Positions 43,482 to 52,700 of a stretch of 64,000 nt of DNA are shown piece after piece. Location: positions 62,001 through 126,000 of the forward strand of contig CBDIBP010000031.1 in the NCBI GenBank assembly GCA_965276955.1, in the 5' to 3' direction. Origin of the DNA: JABDEZ01 sp965276955. Its GTDB lineage: Bacteria > Bacteroidota > Bacteroidia > Chitinophagales > Chitinophagaceae. The translations under genes were made by a program, and so were the position numbers. The notes beneath the pieces were generated by a model that worked only from the letters and a program-made list of their open reading frames with translations, was not told the origin of the DNA and did not search any database. Within the stretch, counting starts at the first letter, position 1. Every line of letters begins with the position of its first letter.

Positions 43482-43679
43482 ATGCCAAAGGTGAAGACTC
43501 ACTCCCGTGCTAAGAAGACTTTCAGAGTTACAGGTACAGGAAAAATACGCAGATACAAGGCTTTTAAAAGCCATTTGCTGACGAAGAAATCAAAATCCCG
43601 TAAACGCCACCTGCGTATACACGGTCTGGTTCACCCTGCGAACCTGAACCTTGTAAAACGTATGTTAGGTTTACGATAG
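43482..43679 (+). CDS. rpmI: 50S ribosomal protein L35
   Basis: The 65-residue basic protein begins MPKVKTHSRAKKTFRVTGTG and carries KSRKRHLRIHG, both diagnostic of L35, a late-assembling large-subunit protein. It is followed 58 bp later by rplT. In many bacteria infC precedes rpmI; here the upstream neighbour is the divergent pRiA4b gene and rpmI has its own promoter. Confidence 0.97.
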   Translation: MPKVKTHSRAKKTFRVTGTGKIRRYKAFKSHLLTKKSKSRKRHLRIHGLVHPANLNLVKRMLGLR

Positions 43680-43737
43680 TAAAAGTTCCCTCTTTGTGGA
43701 GGGAAGATATTTTTAATAAAGATCATTAAAGAAAGAT

Positions 43738-44085
43738 ATGCCACGTTCAAAAAATGCGGTTGCATCACGCGCAAGAAGGAAAGAAATACTAAAGCAAGCC
43801 AAAGGTTTTTACGGTAAACGTAAGAATGTATATACCGTTGCTAAAAACGTTTTGGAGAAAGGCCAGGGCTACATGTATGTGGGCCGTAAGCTGAAAAAAC
43901 GCGACTACCGCAGTTTGTGGATAGTACGTATCAATGCTGCAGTACGTGAAGAAGGTATGAGCTACTCTGTATTTATGGGCAAACTTGCCGCTAAAGGTAT
44001 AGAGCTGAACCGTAAAGTACTGGCTGACCTGGCTATGAACGAGCCGGAGTCTTTCAAACAGCTTTGCGCGCAGGTAAAAGGATAA
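43738..44085 (+). CDS. rplT: 50S ribosomal protein L20
   Basis: The 115-residue basic protein begins MPRSKNAVASRARRKEILKQ and contains KGFYGKRKNVYTVAKNV and RDYRSLWIVRINAA, the RNA-binding helices and globular domain of L20, needed early in 50S assembly. It is co-transcribed with rpmI and followed by a good terminator. In other phyla L20 represses its own operon through an upstream RNA structure; no such structure is evident here. Confidence 0.97.
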   Translation: MPRSKNAVASRARRKEILKQAKGFYGKRKNVYTVAKNVLEKGQGYMYVGRKLKKRDYRSLWIVRINAAVREEGMSYSVFMGKLAAKGIELNRKVLADLAMNEPESFKQLCAQVKG

Positions 44086-44109
44086 TTTTTACTTCCAACA
44101 TATAATTTG

Positions 44110-44141
44110 AATAGCCGGTATACGTACCGGCTATTTGTATT
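44110..44141 (+). terminator. Rho-independent terminator after rplT
   Basis: A perfect 11-bp stem (AATAGCCGGTA / TACCGGCTATT) with a TACG loop is followed by TGTATTTATG. Confidence 0.8.
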
Positions 44142-44218
44142 TATGCAATGTAAAGACACGTTTGGCACTTACAAGTGTTAAAGACTGCCTTGCTCTTCAA
44201 TTCCTGCTCATGTTGTCA

Positions 44219-44345
44219 TTTCTTTTTTGACGGCAAAAAAGAAACAAAAAAGCCGCCCCTAAAGCCGATCGCTCCGCGGGCTTAGGGGTTAGCTCTACTG
44301 CGTGTTATAGCCGGCTCGATGGTGGGCCACTGGTTTTTGCAGGCG
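44219..44345. repeat. Candidate dispersed intergenic repeat element
   Basis: It opens with a perfect inverted repeat TTTCTTTTTTG / CAAAAAAGAAA around ACGG (44219-44244). A second hairpin follows at 44256-44288 (CCCCTAAAGCC / GGCTTAGGGG, one bulged A, enclosing GATCGCTCCGC). The rest runs to about 44345. I remember near-identical intergenic sequence in many Bacteroidota genomes, often mis-annotated as short proteins. The whole 44142-44427 gap has no gene. Confidence 0.5.
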
Positions 44346-44427
44346 ATGAAGGATCGCAGCAAAAAAGGTGGCTGAATATAGGCTCAGCTTTGTATATAGT
44401 GTTATACCGTTAATTCATATAATGCAT

Positions 44428-45246
44428 TCAGGATAGGCCTTTCACAAACTCATTTGCCTCAACCCCTACATTCACGTTCGCACGACTACCCTTCTCAAAT
44501 ATCCCATATACGGCACTACCACTGCCGCTCATAGATGCATAGAGTGCCCCACCATCGTATAGTTGTTGCTTGATGTTTGCCAGTACGGGATGCTGGGCAA
44601 ATACCGGTGCTTCAAATTCATTGCTTATCCTGTTTTTCCATTCGGCTATTGGTAGTGTTCTTAGTTGCGTCAGGTCAAAAGAGGCCGGTTTGGGGGTTAT
44701 CATTTTAAATGCTGCTGCTGTGGACACGTGTACCTTTGGGCAGATCAACTGGATGTTGTACCCTTTTAATGATAATTCAACTGGTTGCAGGTGCTCGCCA
44801 CGGCCGGTAGCGTGTATGGGCGTATTATAGATAAAGAACGGACAATCGCTGCCCAGTTGCAGAGCCATTTGGGCAAGTGTTGGTTTATCAAGTCCCAGCT
44901 GGCAGTGGTCATTTACCAATTGCAACATAAAAGCCCCATCTGCACTGCCACCGCCTATACCCGCCCCCATGGGGATAGTCTTATTGATATATATATCTAA
45001 TGGGGGCACTGATGCCGGAAATGCTTTTTGCAGGAGCATATATGCTTTCCATACCAGGTTGTCTTCCCTGTTGCCTGCTACCAAAAGGCCGCTCACGTGT
45101 AGGGCTGCTTGCTCGGCTGGTATTATTTCCAGGCTATCTTGTACCTGAACGGGATAGAATACGGTCTCCAGGTCGTGGTACCCGTCTGGTCTGCGGGCCG
45201 TTACGTAAAGGCCCAGATTTATCTTACAATTGGGAAAGCGCAGCAT
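44428..45246 (-). CDS. ispE: 4-diphosphocytidyl-2-C-methyl-D-erythritol kinase
   Basis: From the ATG at 45246 the enzyme is 272 residues. It phosphorylates CDP-methylerythritol in the non-mevalonate isoprenoid pathway. GHMP-kinase features are NCKINLGLYVTARRPDGYHD, the glycine-rich ATP loop PMGAGIGGGSADGAFML and the C-terminal MSGSGSAVYGIF. The longer frame from 45360 adds 38 residues without family similarity and would overlap the divergent ABC gene's promoter. Confidence 0.95.
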   Translation of the reverse strand: MLRFPNCKINLGLYVTARRPDGYHDLETVFYPVQVQDSLEIIPAEQAALHVSGLLVAGNREDNLVWKAYMLLQKAFPASVPPLDIYINKTIPMGAGIGGGSADGAFMLQLVNDHCQLGLDKPTLAQMALQLGSDCPFFIYNTPIHATGRGEHLQPVELSLKGYNIQLICPKVHVSTAAAFKMITPKPASFDLTQLRTLPIAEWKNRISNEFEAPVFAQHPVLANIKQQLYDGGALYASMSGSGSAVYGIFEKGSRANVNVGVEANEFVKGLS

Positions 45247-45264
45247 GGTGCGTGAAATTATATG

Positions 45265-45272
45265 TATTTTTG
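45265..45272 (+). promoter_or_regulatory. -7 element for the ABC ATPase gene
   Basis: TATTTTTG matches TAnnTTTG, 31 bp before the ATG at 45304. No clear -33 TTG was found at 17-23 nt. Confidence 0.35.
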
Positions 45273-45303
45273 AAAATGCACGGCAATTATAGTGCATTAC
45301 GGC

Positions 45304-46005
45304 ATGAATGAAGTCATAAGGCTGAACGATATACGCAAAAGCTATTACCTGGGCAAGCAAGAGCTGCCTGTACTGAAGGGCATTGACCTCCTCATCAACA
45401 GGAACGAATATGTGGCATTGATGGGTCCATCGGGCTCAGGCAAGTCGACGATGATGAATATACTTGGCTGCCTGGACACTGTGACCGGCGGACAATACAT
45501 CCTTAATGGAAAGGATGTGAGCCGTATGGGAGAGGATGAACTGGCGGATGTGCGCAATACAGAGATCGGTTTCGTGTTCCAGCAATTTAACCTGCTGCCG
45601 CGGCTGACCGCATGGGAAAATGTGGCGCTACCACTGATATATGCCGGGGTAAATAAAAAAGACCGTGAAGAACGTGCCCGTGCCATGCTGGAAAAAGTGG
45701 GACTACAGGAAAGAGGCCACCATAAACCCAATGAGCTAAGCGGCGGACAAAGCCAGCGTGTGGCCATCGCCAGGGCGCTCATCAACAATCCATCCATCAT
45801 ACTTGCAGATGAGCCTACGGGTAACCTGGACTCTAAAACAAGCGTAGAGATAATGGAGCTCTTTGGGCAGATACAGGAGCAGGGCAATACGGTAGTACTG
45901 GTGACCCATGAGGAAGATATTGCATTGTACACACATCGCGTAGTAAGGGTAAAGGATGGACTTATAGAAACGGACCTTGCGAATGCGCATGTGAGCCACG
46001 CTTAA
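45304..46005 (+). CDS. ABC transporter ATP-binding protein, MacB/LolD type
   Basis: From the ATG at 45304 the protein is 233 residues with Walker A MGPSGSGKST, Q-loop FVFQQFNLLPRLTAWENV, signature LSGGQSQRVAIARAL, Walker B SIILADEPTGNLDS and H-loop VLVTHEED. The Q-loop continuation and the GNLDS after Walker B are typical of the MacB/LolD/FtsE branch (mechanotransmission or lipoprotein release). The signature has Ser where most members have Gln (SGGQQQRV), a conservative change. No FtsX-like permease gene is adjacent, so its partner must be elsewhere. The next gene begins 9 bp downstream and is probably co-transcribed. Confidence 0.93.
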   Translation: MNEVIRLNDIRKSYYLGKQELPVLKGIDLLINRNEYVALMGPSGSGKSTMMNILGCLDTVTGGQYILNGKDVSRMGEDELADVRNTEIGFVFQQFNLLPRLTAWENVALPLIYAGVNKKDREERARAMLEKVGLQERGHHKPNELSGGQSQRVAIARALINNPSIILADEPTGNLDSKTSVEIMELFGQIQEQGNTVVLVTHEEDIALYTHRVVRVKDGLIETDLANAHVSHA

Positions 46006-46014
46006 AAAATACTT

Positions 46015-46575
46015 ATGTCATTCAAGATATACACTAAAACAGGAGATAAAGGCAGCACCAGCCTTATAGGCGGTGTGCGCGTGCCCAAGAGCCATATACG
46101 CATAGAAAGCTATGGGACCATAGATGAACTGAACAGCTATGTGGGGATGGTAAATGATATGTGCGGCAACGCTGAAATTAGCGAACAACTGCGCGAGATA
46201 CAGGATCGCCTCTTCACCATAGGCTCTGTGTTGGCCACTAATCCAGATAAAGAAGTAAAGATGAAACTGCCCGACCTGCACGATGCTGATGTAGCGTGGC
46301 TGGAAGAGCATATAGACAAGATGAATGAAGTGCTGCCAGAGATGCGCTCATTCATACTGCCGGGGGGCAACCTGGCCTCATCAACCTGCCATGTGGCCCG
46401 CTGTGTATGCCGCAGGGCCGAGCGGCTGTGCGTGGGTATGCACGAGCAGGGTGAATACGTGCCCGACCTACTGATCAAATATCTAAACCGCTTGTCTGAC
46501 CACCTATTCGTGCTGGCGCGGTATATCAGTCATATCAACAACGCACCAGAGATACCGTGGCGGGCACGGATATAG
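46015..46575 (+). CDS. Cob(I)yrinic acid a,c-diamide adenosyltransferase, PduO/MMAB type
   Basis: The 186-residue protein is a five-helix-bundle ATP:cob(I)alamin adenosyltransferase. The N-terminal ATP-binding stretch KIYTKTGDKGSTSLIGGVRV and ESYGTIDELNSYVG are diagnostic, as is the later STCHVARCVCRRAER. It transfers the adenosyl group from ATP to make coenzyme B12, presumably for methylmalonyl-CoA mutase or ribonucleotide reductase, neither of which is in the window. It is co-directional with the ABC ATPase gene. Confidence 0.93.
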   Translation: MSFKIYTKTGDKGSTSLIGGVRVPKSHIRIESYGTIDELNSYVGMVNDMCGNAEISEQLREIQDRLFTIGSVLATNPDKEVKMKLPDLHDADVAWLEEHIDKMNEVLPEMRSFILPGGNLASSTCHVARCVCRRAERLCVGMHEQGEYVPDLLIKYLNRLSDHLFVLARYISHINNAPEIPWRARI

Positions 46576-46687
46576 TGTGCTATGGTTTTTATAGCAACAT
46601 TAACACCCCAGCAGCCAATTTGCAGGTGATGTGTCGCTGTAATATGTGGGGTAAACCCTTATTTTGCAAACAGTCAATAAAAAGTTT

Positions 46688-47548
46688 ATGCGCCATTCTC
46701 TTATTCTTTGTTCCGTGCTTGCAGGTTGCGTTGCGGGTATGTCTTGCAGCAGCTCTAAACACTCTGGCAAGAACGGAGGAATGCCGGGCGCCTGGCAAGC
46801 CACTCCTATAGTGATAGATGCAGATAGCAAGGACTGGCCATCGCCCTACCCTAATTATGATAGTAAGGCGCTAATAGGCTACGCTACAAGCAACGACAAG
46901 CGGTACCTATACGTAACTATGGAGACCGGTGATGAGAATACCGAAATGAAGGTACTGAAACAGGGCATGACCCTGATAATAGATACTACTGGCGGTAAGG
47001 GGCAGTCATTTGCCATACACTTTCCGCTGCCGGATGAAAGTGGCGAACCATTTGAGATAGATAAGAACAGGCAGACCACTTACAGCATAAAAGGGATAAA
47101 GGGCGACCTGACCCAAAAGATAAGAAGAACAGCTGCAGATGCATCGCAAATGACCATAGAGGGGGGCCAACTATGCAGTGGCGGTTTTGCTATTACCCAA
47201 ACCAACCCTTGCGGCATAAAGGTAAAAATAGGCCTGGACGAATACAAGGAACTGATATGGGAAGCAGCTATACCTTTTAGCGCCATCTACAACAAGGATA
47301 CCCTGACGAAAGAAGATGCAGGCCGGCCCATAAGTGTATGCTACTCTATAAAAGGATTTAAAAAACCAAAAACCAACAATAGCGATAACAGCAGCGGTAT
47401 GGGCCAAGGTGGTGGCAAGAACATGAGCGGCATGGGTGGCGGCGGACGTGGCAATAAAACACCGCAACGCAATGGCACCGACCCGCGCGAACTGATGTAT
47501 GAAAATACGCGTACCTATAAATATTTCGGGTTGGCGTATCAGCAATAA
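46688..47548 (+). CDS. Putative lipoprotein with Gly/Met/Asn-rich tail
   Basis: From the ATG at 46688 the product is 286 residues with a lipoprotein signal (SLILCSVLAGCVAGMSC). The first part (WQATPIVIDADSKDWPSPYP, then KRYLYVTMETGD and GMTLIIDTTG) resembles CBM9/DOMON-like sugar- or haem-binding sandwiches. The last third is low complexity, with GMGQGGGKNMSGMGGGGRG around residues 246-265. The family is not named with certainty. The residues after the lipid Cys (SSSKHSGK) are basic rather than acidic, so a periplasmic location is more likely than surface. It lies alone between the adenosyltransferase gene and the convergent peroxidase gene. Confidence 0.65.
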   Translation: MRHSLILCSVLAGCVAGMSCSSSKHSGKNGGMPGAWQATPIVIDADSKDWPSPYPNYDSKALIGYATSNDKRYLYVTMETGDENTEMKVLKQGMTLIIDTTGGKGQSFAIHFPLPDESGEPFEIDKNRQTTYSIKGIKGDLTQKIRRTAADASQMTIEGGQLCSGGFAITQTNPCGIKVKIGLDEYKELIWEAAIPFSAIYNKDTLTKEDAGRPISVCYSIKGFKKPKTNNSDNSSGMGQGGGKNMSGMGGGGRGNKTPQRNGTDPRELMYENTRTYKYFGLAYQQ

Positions 47549-47574
47549 TATGAAGGATACACCATTAACATAAC

Positions 47575-48648
47575 TTACTTTTTGAAGGGATCGCTAAATG
47601 ACGGGTCGGAAATAAATGCTGAATCAGTAAGCGTTCTCAGGAATGCAATGATCTGTTTTTTTTCCTGTGGTGTAAAATGTGCACCATGATGCGAAGCGAA
47701 TTCCATTTTAGGGTCTATATTAGCACAGGGATGCACACCGTTGCTATAAAATTCTATCACCTCATCTATGGTCTTGAACCTGCCATCGTGCATATAGGGT
47801 GCCGTGAGCATTACATTTCTTAAAGAGGGTATTTTAAATCGTCCACGGTCATAGACACTACCTGTTATACCTCCCCGGCCTAGGTCTTTATAATTGCTGG
47901 CATCTACTATGCTGTCCAGTCCATTATTACTGAAGAGGAAGGTAGACCCAAGCGGATCTGAATCGGTAGTATGGCAATGCAGACAGTCTCCTCTTGTCAT
48001 ATCGTTCACCAAATTGAAACCCTCATATTCATCGTCAGTAAATGCCCCTTTTCCTTGTGTTACCCTATCGTATTTTGAGCGATAAGAAATGAGGGTACGC
48101 TCGAACTGTCCGATAGCTTTGGCTATCAGACCGCTATCTATGAGGGCTTCACCATATACCTCTTTAAATTTAGCCACATAAAACTTATCTTTCTTTATAC
48201 GGGCAGCAGCCTGTGCCCATGGCAGGTCCATTTCGTTGTGTATCCTCACCGGGTGCAGTACCTGCGCTTCTATTGTTTTTGCTTTGCCATCCCAAAAGAA
48301 AGAGCTATGCCACACCAGGTTGAAAATAGGTGGTGTGTTCCGAGACATGAGTATACCATCCCTACCTTTGCTAAATGCGTGGGGTGCGTCTGCAAATGCT
48401 GCTTCCTGCTTGTGGCAGCTACCACAGGAAAGTATTCCATTGTTACTTAACCGGGTATCATAAAACAGGTGCCTGCCCAGTTCTGCACCTTCCACGGTTA
48501 CAGGGTTGGCAGTATCTACAGGCATAACTGGGAATAACTTCAGGTAAGGGAATGGATAGGGTGTTAACCTATTCTGACCCTTAAAAGCAACGATAAGAAA
48601 GAACACCCCCGTTATCAGGCTAATGTATCTTTTCTGCCTGCGCATCAC
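47575..48648 (-). CDS. Di-haem cytochrome c peroxidase (CcpA/MauG family)
   Basis: The 357-residue protein has an N-terminal membrane or signal segment (ISLITGVFFLIVAFKG). It has two haem c motifs, C75-G-S-C78-H79 and C222-L-H-C225-H226, the arrangement of bacterial di-haem peroxidases and MauG. Other conserved parts are RHLFYDTRLSNNGILSC and FKIPSLRNVMLTAPYMHDGR with a possible distal Met/His ligand. It would reduce peroxide in the periplasm or oxidise a protein partner. It begins 4 bp after the stop of a T9SS-cargo gene, so the two are tightly coupled. Confidence 0.93.
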   Translation of the reverse strand: MMRRQKRYISLITGVFFLIVAFKGQNRLTPYPFPYLKLFPVMPVDTANPVTVEGAELGRHLFYDTRLSNNGILSCGSCHKQEAAFADAPHAFSKGRDGILMSRNTPPIFNLVWHSSFFWDGKAKTIEAQVLHPVRIHNEMDLPWAQAAARIKKDKFYVAKFKEVYGEALIDSGLIAKAIGQFERTLISYRSKYDRVTQGKGAFTDDEYEGFNLVNDMTRGDCLHCHTTDSDPLGSTFLFSNNGLDSIVDASNYKDLGRGGITGSVYDRGRFKIPSLRNVMLTAPYMHDGRFKTIDEVIEFYSNGVHPCANIDPKMEFASHHGAHFTPQEKKQIIAFLRTLTDSAFISDPSFSDPFKK

Positions 48649-48652
48649 TGTG

Positions 48653-49570
48653 CTATCTTTTTAGAAATACAGGGAATGTCTTTGACTTGATATTTGTGTT
48701 CACCCGTAAGTAGTAAAGCCCATCAGGATGCCCATTGATATTAATGAATGTTTTAGTAGGGGCTACACCAAACTGCTCTACTATTTTACCGTCGGAACTG
48801 ATGAGCTGCATGCTCTCTATTACATGAAATTCTTCCAGCTTTTCTGCTTCAATGCTCACAATTCCCGTAGTGTTGGTAGGATATACCCGCAAATATTCGG
48901 TTTGTTTCGTGTTCTTTACAATATGCACATATGTGATACCTGACATCATATTATCTATCACCCAGCCTTCTTTCTTATTAGTAGTAGAATCTGATATGAG
49001 CGTGAAGCGGAAATGTACTGCTGCTCCTAAAGTAGATAGATAAGACATATCGTAGCACAGCCAGATGTCTTTCCAGGCACTGTCGGTGCCGCTAAAACCA
49101 TATACGTTGCCAGGCAGTGTATCCCTATTTGACGGAGCAAAGCCATAGAAATTGTATACGTTATGGCTACCAAAAGCATTTTGCCAGGTCTTACCCGAAT
49201 CATTCGAGAATTCTACCATAGCAATATCATGGCCCTTCACCAGATCTAATTTTTGCGCCCACCTTAGGGCAAGTATACCCCATGTCATATGCGGTACTAT
49301 AATAAAAGTGAATCTCGATGTGTCGTTAGGTGGATAGTTGTTTATGGTGTCTGTAACAATAGCATTGGGGTATGTATCTGCGCTATCGAAGATGGCTTTG
49401 TGCGGCCGTCCAATTTGCCATACATTACTGCCGGACGAATCTAAGGTGATAATTATAGAATTTGATGCTGCTGTGTCAGCACCATCAAAATATTGCCTGA
49501 GCGTAACACTCTGTGCGTAGCTATTAAAGCTAAAGATCAATAAAAAGAAAGAAAAGTAAAGGGTTTTCAT
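48653..49570 (-). CDS. Secreted T9SS type A sorting-domain protein
   Basis: The 305-residue protein has a signal peptide (LYFSFFLLIFSFNSYAQ). A beta-sandwich (MAM/choice-of-anchor-like, with VEFSNDSGKTWQNAFGSHNV and EGWVIDNMMSGIT) occupies residues of about 20-215. The C-terminal domain LRVYPTNTTGIVSIEA, later INGHPDGLYYLRVNT and ending FPVFLKR, is a T9SS type A sorting signal. It is therefore predicted to reach the cell surface. No catalytic motif is seen. Its stop is 4 bp before the di-haem peroxidase gene, suggesting a functional pair. Confidence 0.8.
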   Translation of the reverse strand: MKTLYFSFFLLIFSFNSYAQSVTLRQYFDGADTAASNSIIITLDSSGSNVWQIGRPHKAIFDSADTYPNAIVTDTINNYPPNDTSRFTFIIVPHMTWGILALRWAQKLDLVKGHDIAMVEFSNDSGKTWQNAFGSHNVYNFYGFAPSNRDTLPGNVYGFSGTDSAWKDIWLCYDMSYLSTLGAAVHFRFTLISDSTTNKKEGWVIDNMMSGITYVHIVKNTKQTEYLRVYPTNTTGIVSIEAEKLEEFHVIESMQLISSDGKIVEQFGVAPTKTFININGHPDGLYYLRVNTNIKSKTFPVFLKR

Positions 49571-49654
49571 AGGCTTTATTTATAGAGTTAACGTAAACAA
49601 ATATAATAATAACTATCTATTTCTTGCTATCGTGGGCATATTTCTTTAATTGTA

Positions 49655-49682
49655 TAAAAAAAGGGTGGCAAGAATGCCACCC
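49655..49682 (-). terminator. Terminator after the pectinesterase-like gene
   Basis: A perfect 8-bp stem (GGGTGGCA / TGCCACCC) with an AGAA loop, followed on the minus strand by TTTTTTTATAC. Confidence 0.85.
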
Positions 49683-49715
49683 ATGTCGTTCTATCCTACT
49701 ATCTATACTATTATC

Positions 49716-52700
49716 TTAGTTGCTCTTCACAAGCTTATCTGTTTTTATCAGGTTGTTGTTAGCATCGTAGATCATTATCATGTACAGACCGTTGGCGAGG
49801 TTGCCAATGTTCATGCTCTTAGCATTTTCTGCATGCATTATCTGCCTGCCATCGCTGCCTGCTATTGTTACGTTCACCTTAACTGGCGCGTCTATATATA
49901 TTGTTTCTGCAGCGGGGTTAGGATATAGCTTTATAGCATTGCCCAGTGCTGTTACTGATGATACACTAACATCAGATACGGTAAAGGATGCCGATGTGCC
50001 GGTGCAACCATTTGTGTCGGTCACCGTTACAGTATACGAGCCATTACCACGGTATATTGAAAGTGTATCAAAGTTGGTAGATGCTATGCTTGAACCGTTG
50101 TACGACCATGCATAGGTAGTGTAGCCAGATGCTGTAGATAAAATGTGTGTGGTCTCAGTGACCACAGGTACAGGCAATGCATGTATGGTTACCGTAACTG
50201 AAGTAGCGGTATCGATACAACCGCTTGCATTGGTCACGATAACAGAGTATTGACCAGTAGTATTAGCACCATAAGTATTAGTAGTTGCCCCTGGAATGGT
50301 AGCACCACCATTGAGCCATTGATATGACGAGAAAGAGCTACCTGTTGCCAGGGCCACACTATTACCGGCACATGCACTTAGTGAACCTGTGTTCGCAATG
50401 TTTGCAACGGGAGCTGCCGCTGCAATGATGGTAGTGGCAGTAGAAGTAGCTGAACATCCGCCTGGAGCAGTGATCTTAACAGTGTAGCTGCCGCCTGCGG
50501 TAACGGTATCTGTATTGAGTGTATCACTTACATTGGTACCGCCAAGTTGCCACTGATAGCTATAGCCTGTGGTAGCCGGTGTGGTAAGCACTATTGACTG
50601 CCCAGGGCAGAATGTAGTAACACTACCCGGAGTTGTGATGACCGGAGTTGGCGGATTGCTTATAGTAATAGCTGTCGACGTACTTGAATCTGAACAACCA
50701 GAGCCAGTGATCTTTACTGAATAGTTGCCTGTTGCAGATGCTGCGTAGGTGGCGTTGGTGGCGCCACTTATATTCACACCATTATTCTCCCACTGGTATG
50801 CATAACCTGTACCCGTACTTGCATTGAGCAAAACGGTATTACCTGCACAAGCCGATGTTACATTGCCTGCTGTAGTAACAACGTTAGTAGGCAACGGTGT
50901 AACTATTACTGCTAAAGAAGACGGGGTAGAGATACCACACGTAGCATTGGCCACTACAGATATAAAACCTGATGATGCAGTGTTGGCAAAGTTGACAGAC
51001 ACAGAATCGGTAGTAGATGTGAAGGTAGCGCCAGAACCTGAATATGACCATGTGTAAGAATTGACCGTAGGGTCATTTGGTACACTATATATGGCGTTGG
51101 TCTGACCTGCACAGATGGAGGTATTTGCAGCCACTATAGGAGCAGGCTGTGTGGGGCAAGGCAACGGTGTTGTGATGCCTTTTGCATAAACATTTTCAAG
51201 AATGGCATACTTGCCTGAAGATGAACTGCTACAAGTAAAGTATACGCGGAAAGTAACAGTTTGTCCCGGAGTAATGGTAATACCTGTTGGAGTGGAAAGC
51301 AGCCCCAAACGCCAATTGAGTGAATTTGATGAAGTTTGGCTGGTAGGCAAGAAGATATCACCTGCTGGTGGCGGATTTGAACCATTATTATTTGTCAAAA
51401 AGCCGTAGCCGTATATATTAGTAGAGTCTGAGACGAAATTACTTTTTGAGTACACTACCATCATAGTAGTAGCTGATGATGTGCCATAAAAACCTGCATT
51501 CAAGATCAGCGAATCAACACGCATGGTGTAGCCCGCAGTTGGGGTCAAAGTGAACTGCTGATACACAGTACGGGTCAAATTGCCAGCCGGGCCACCTGTA
51601 GCAGCGCTCCAGTAACCATTGCCACCAGTACCGGGTGTAATTGTACCGGCACTCAGCGCCTCACCAAAAGCTGGTGAATATGCTGCCGGTGTTGTAGCTG
51701 TAGAAAGATAAAGGTTGCTTAGCGTTGGTACTGTAGGTGTAACACCCACTGCCCTTACAGCAGCACTATCCTGGTTGTTGGTAGTAAATGGCCACTCTTC
51801 CAGTACATGGGGCAATTGGGTAGTGAAACCCTTTGCTATTACGTTGAGCACTTCTGCATAGCGACCAGGAGATGAACTACCACACGTGAAGTAAACGCGG
51901 ATAGTAAGCGTATCGCCCGGATTCAAGGATACACCCGACCCGCCACCTACAAGACCCAAGCGCCAATTTGCGGTAGGGCCAGTTTGGTTTGGCAGCTGAA
52001 TATCAGCAGCAGGAGGAATATTAGTAGTACCGTTCGCTGTCAGAAAGCCATAGCCATAGACGTTGGTAGAGTCTGACACAAAGTTGCTCTTTGAGTATAC
52101 CACCATCATTGAGGTATTACTTGATGTATTATAAAAAGCTGCGTTAAGGATAAAGGAGTCTACGCGAGCAGTAAAATTGGGTGCACTTGTTATTTTGAAT
52201 TGCTGATAGATGTTGCGGTTCAATGTGCCTCCCGGTCCACCTGCGGCTGTGCCCCAGGTACCATCTCCAGTTGCATTACCAGCACCAAATGCTTCACCAT
52301 ATGTTGGTGAGTAGGCAGGTATTGCTGCTACGGTTGTGCCATTTGATAAGTACATATGCTGCATAGTAGGCACTGTAGGTAATATACCTATGTTCCTTAC
52401 TCCTACACTATCCAGTGCATTGGTAGTGAACGGCCACTCTTCAAGTATGGTCTCTGTATATGCCGGCTGTGGAGATGTAGTTCCACTTACGGTATCAAAT
52501 TTAGGATAGCCACCAACAGTTGTGTGTGCTATCTGGCCGCCGTAGGTGCCATTAGCTGAAGCATTCAATCTTGCATATACAGTAGTAGTAGCAAGTACGC
52601 CCGCTGTTTGTGGTAAGGTAAGCGGAGAAGCATTGGTATACCATGTGATACCACCATCTGCAGACACCTCAAAATTAACAGGAGGAGTAATAACTACACC

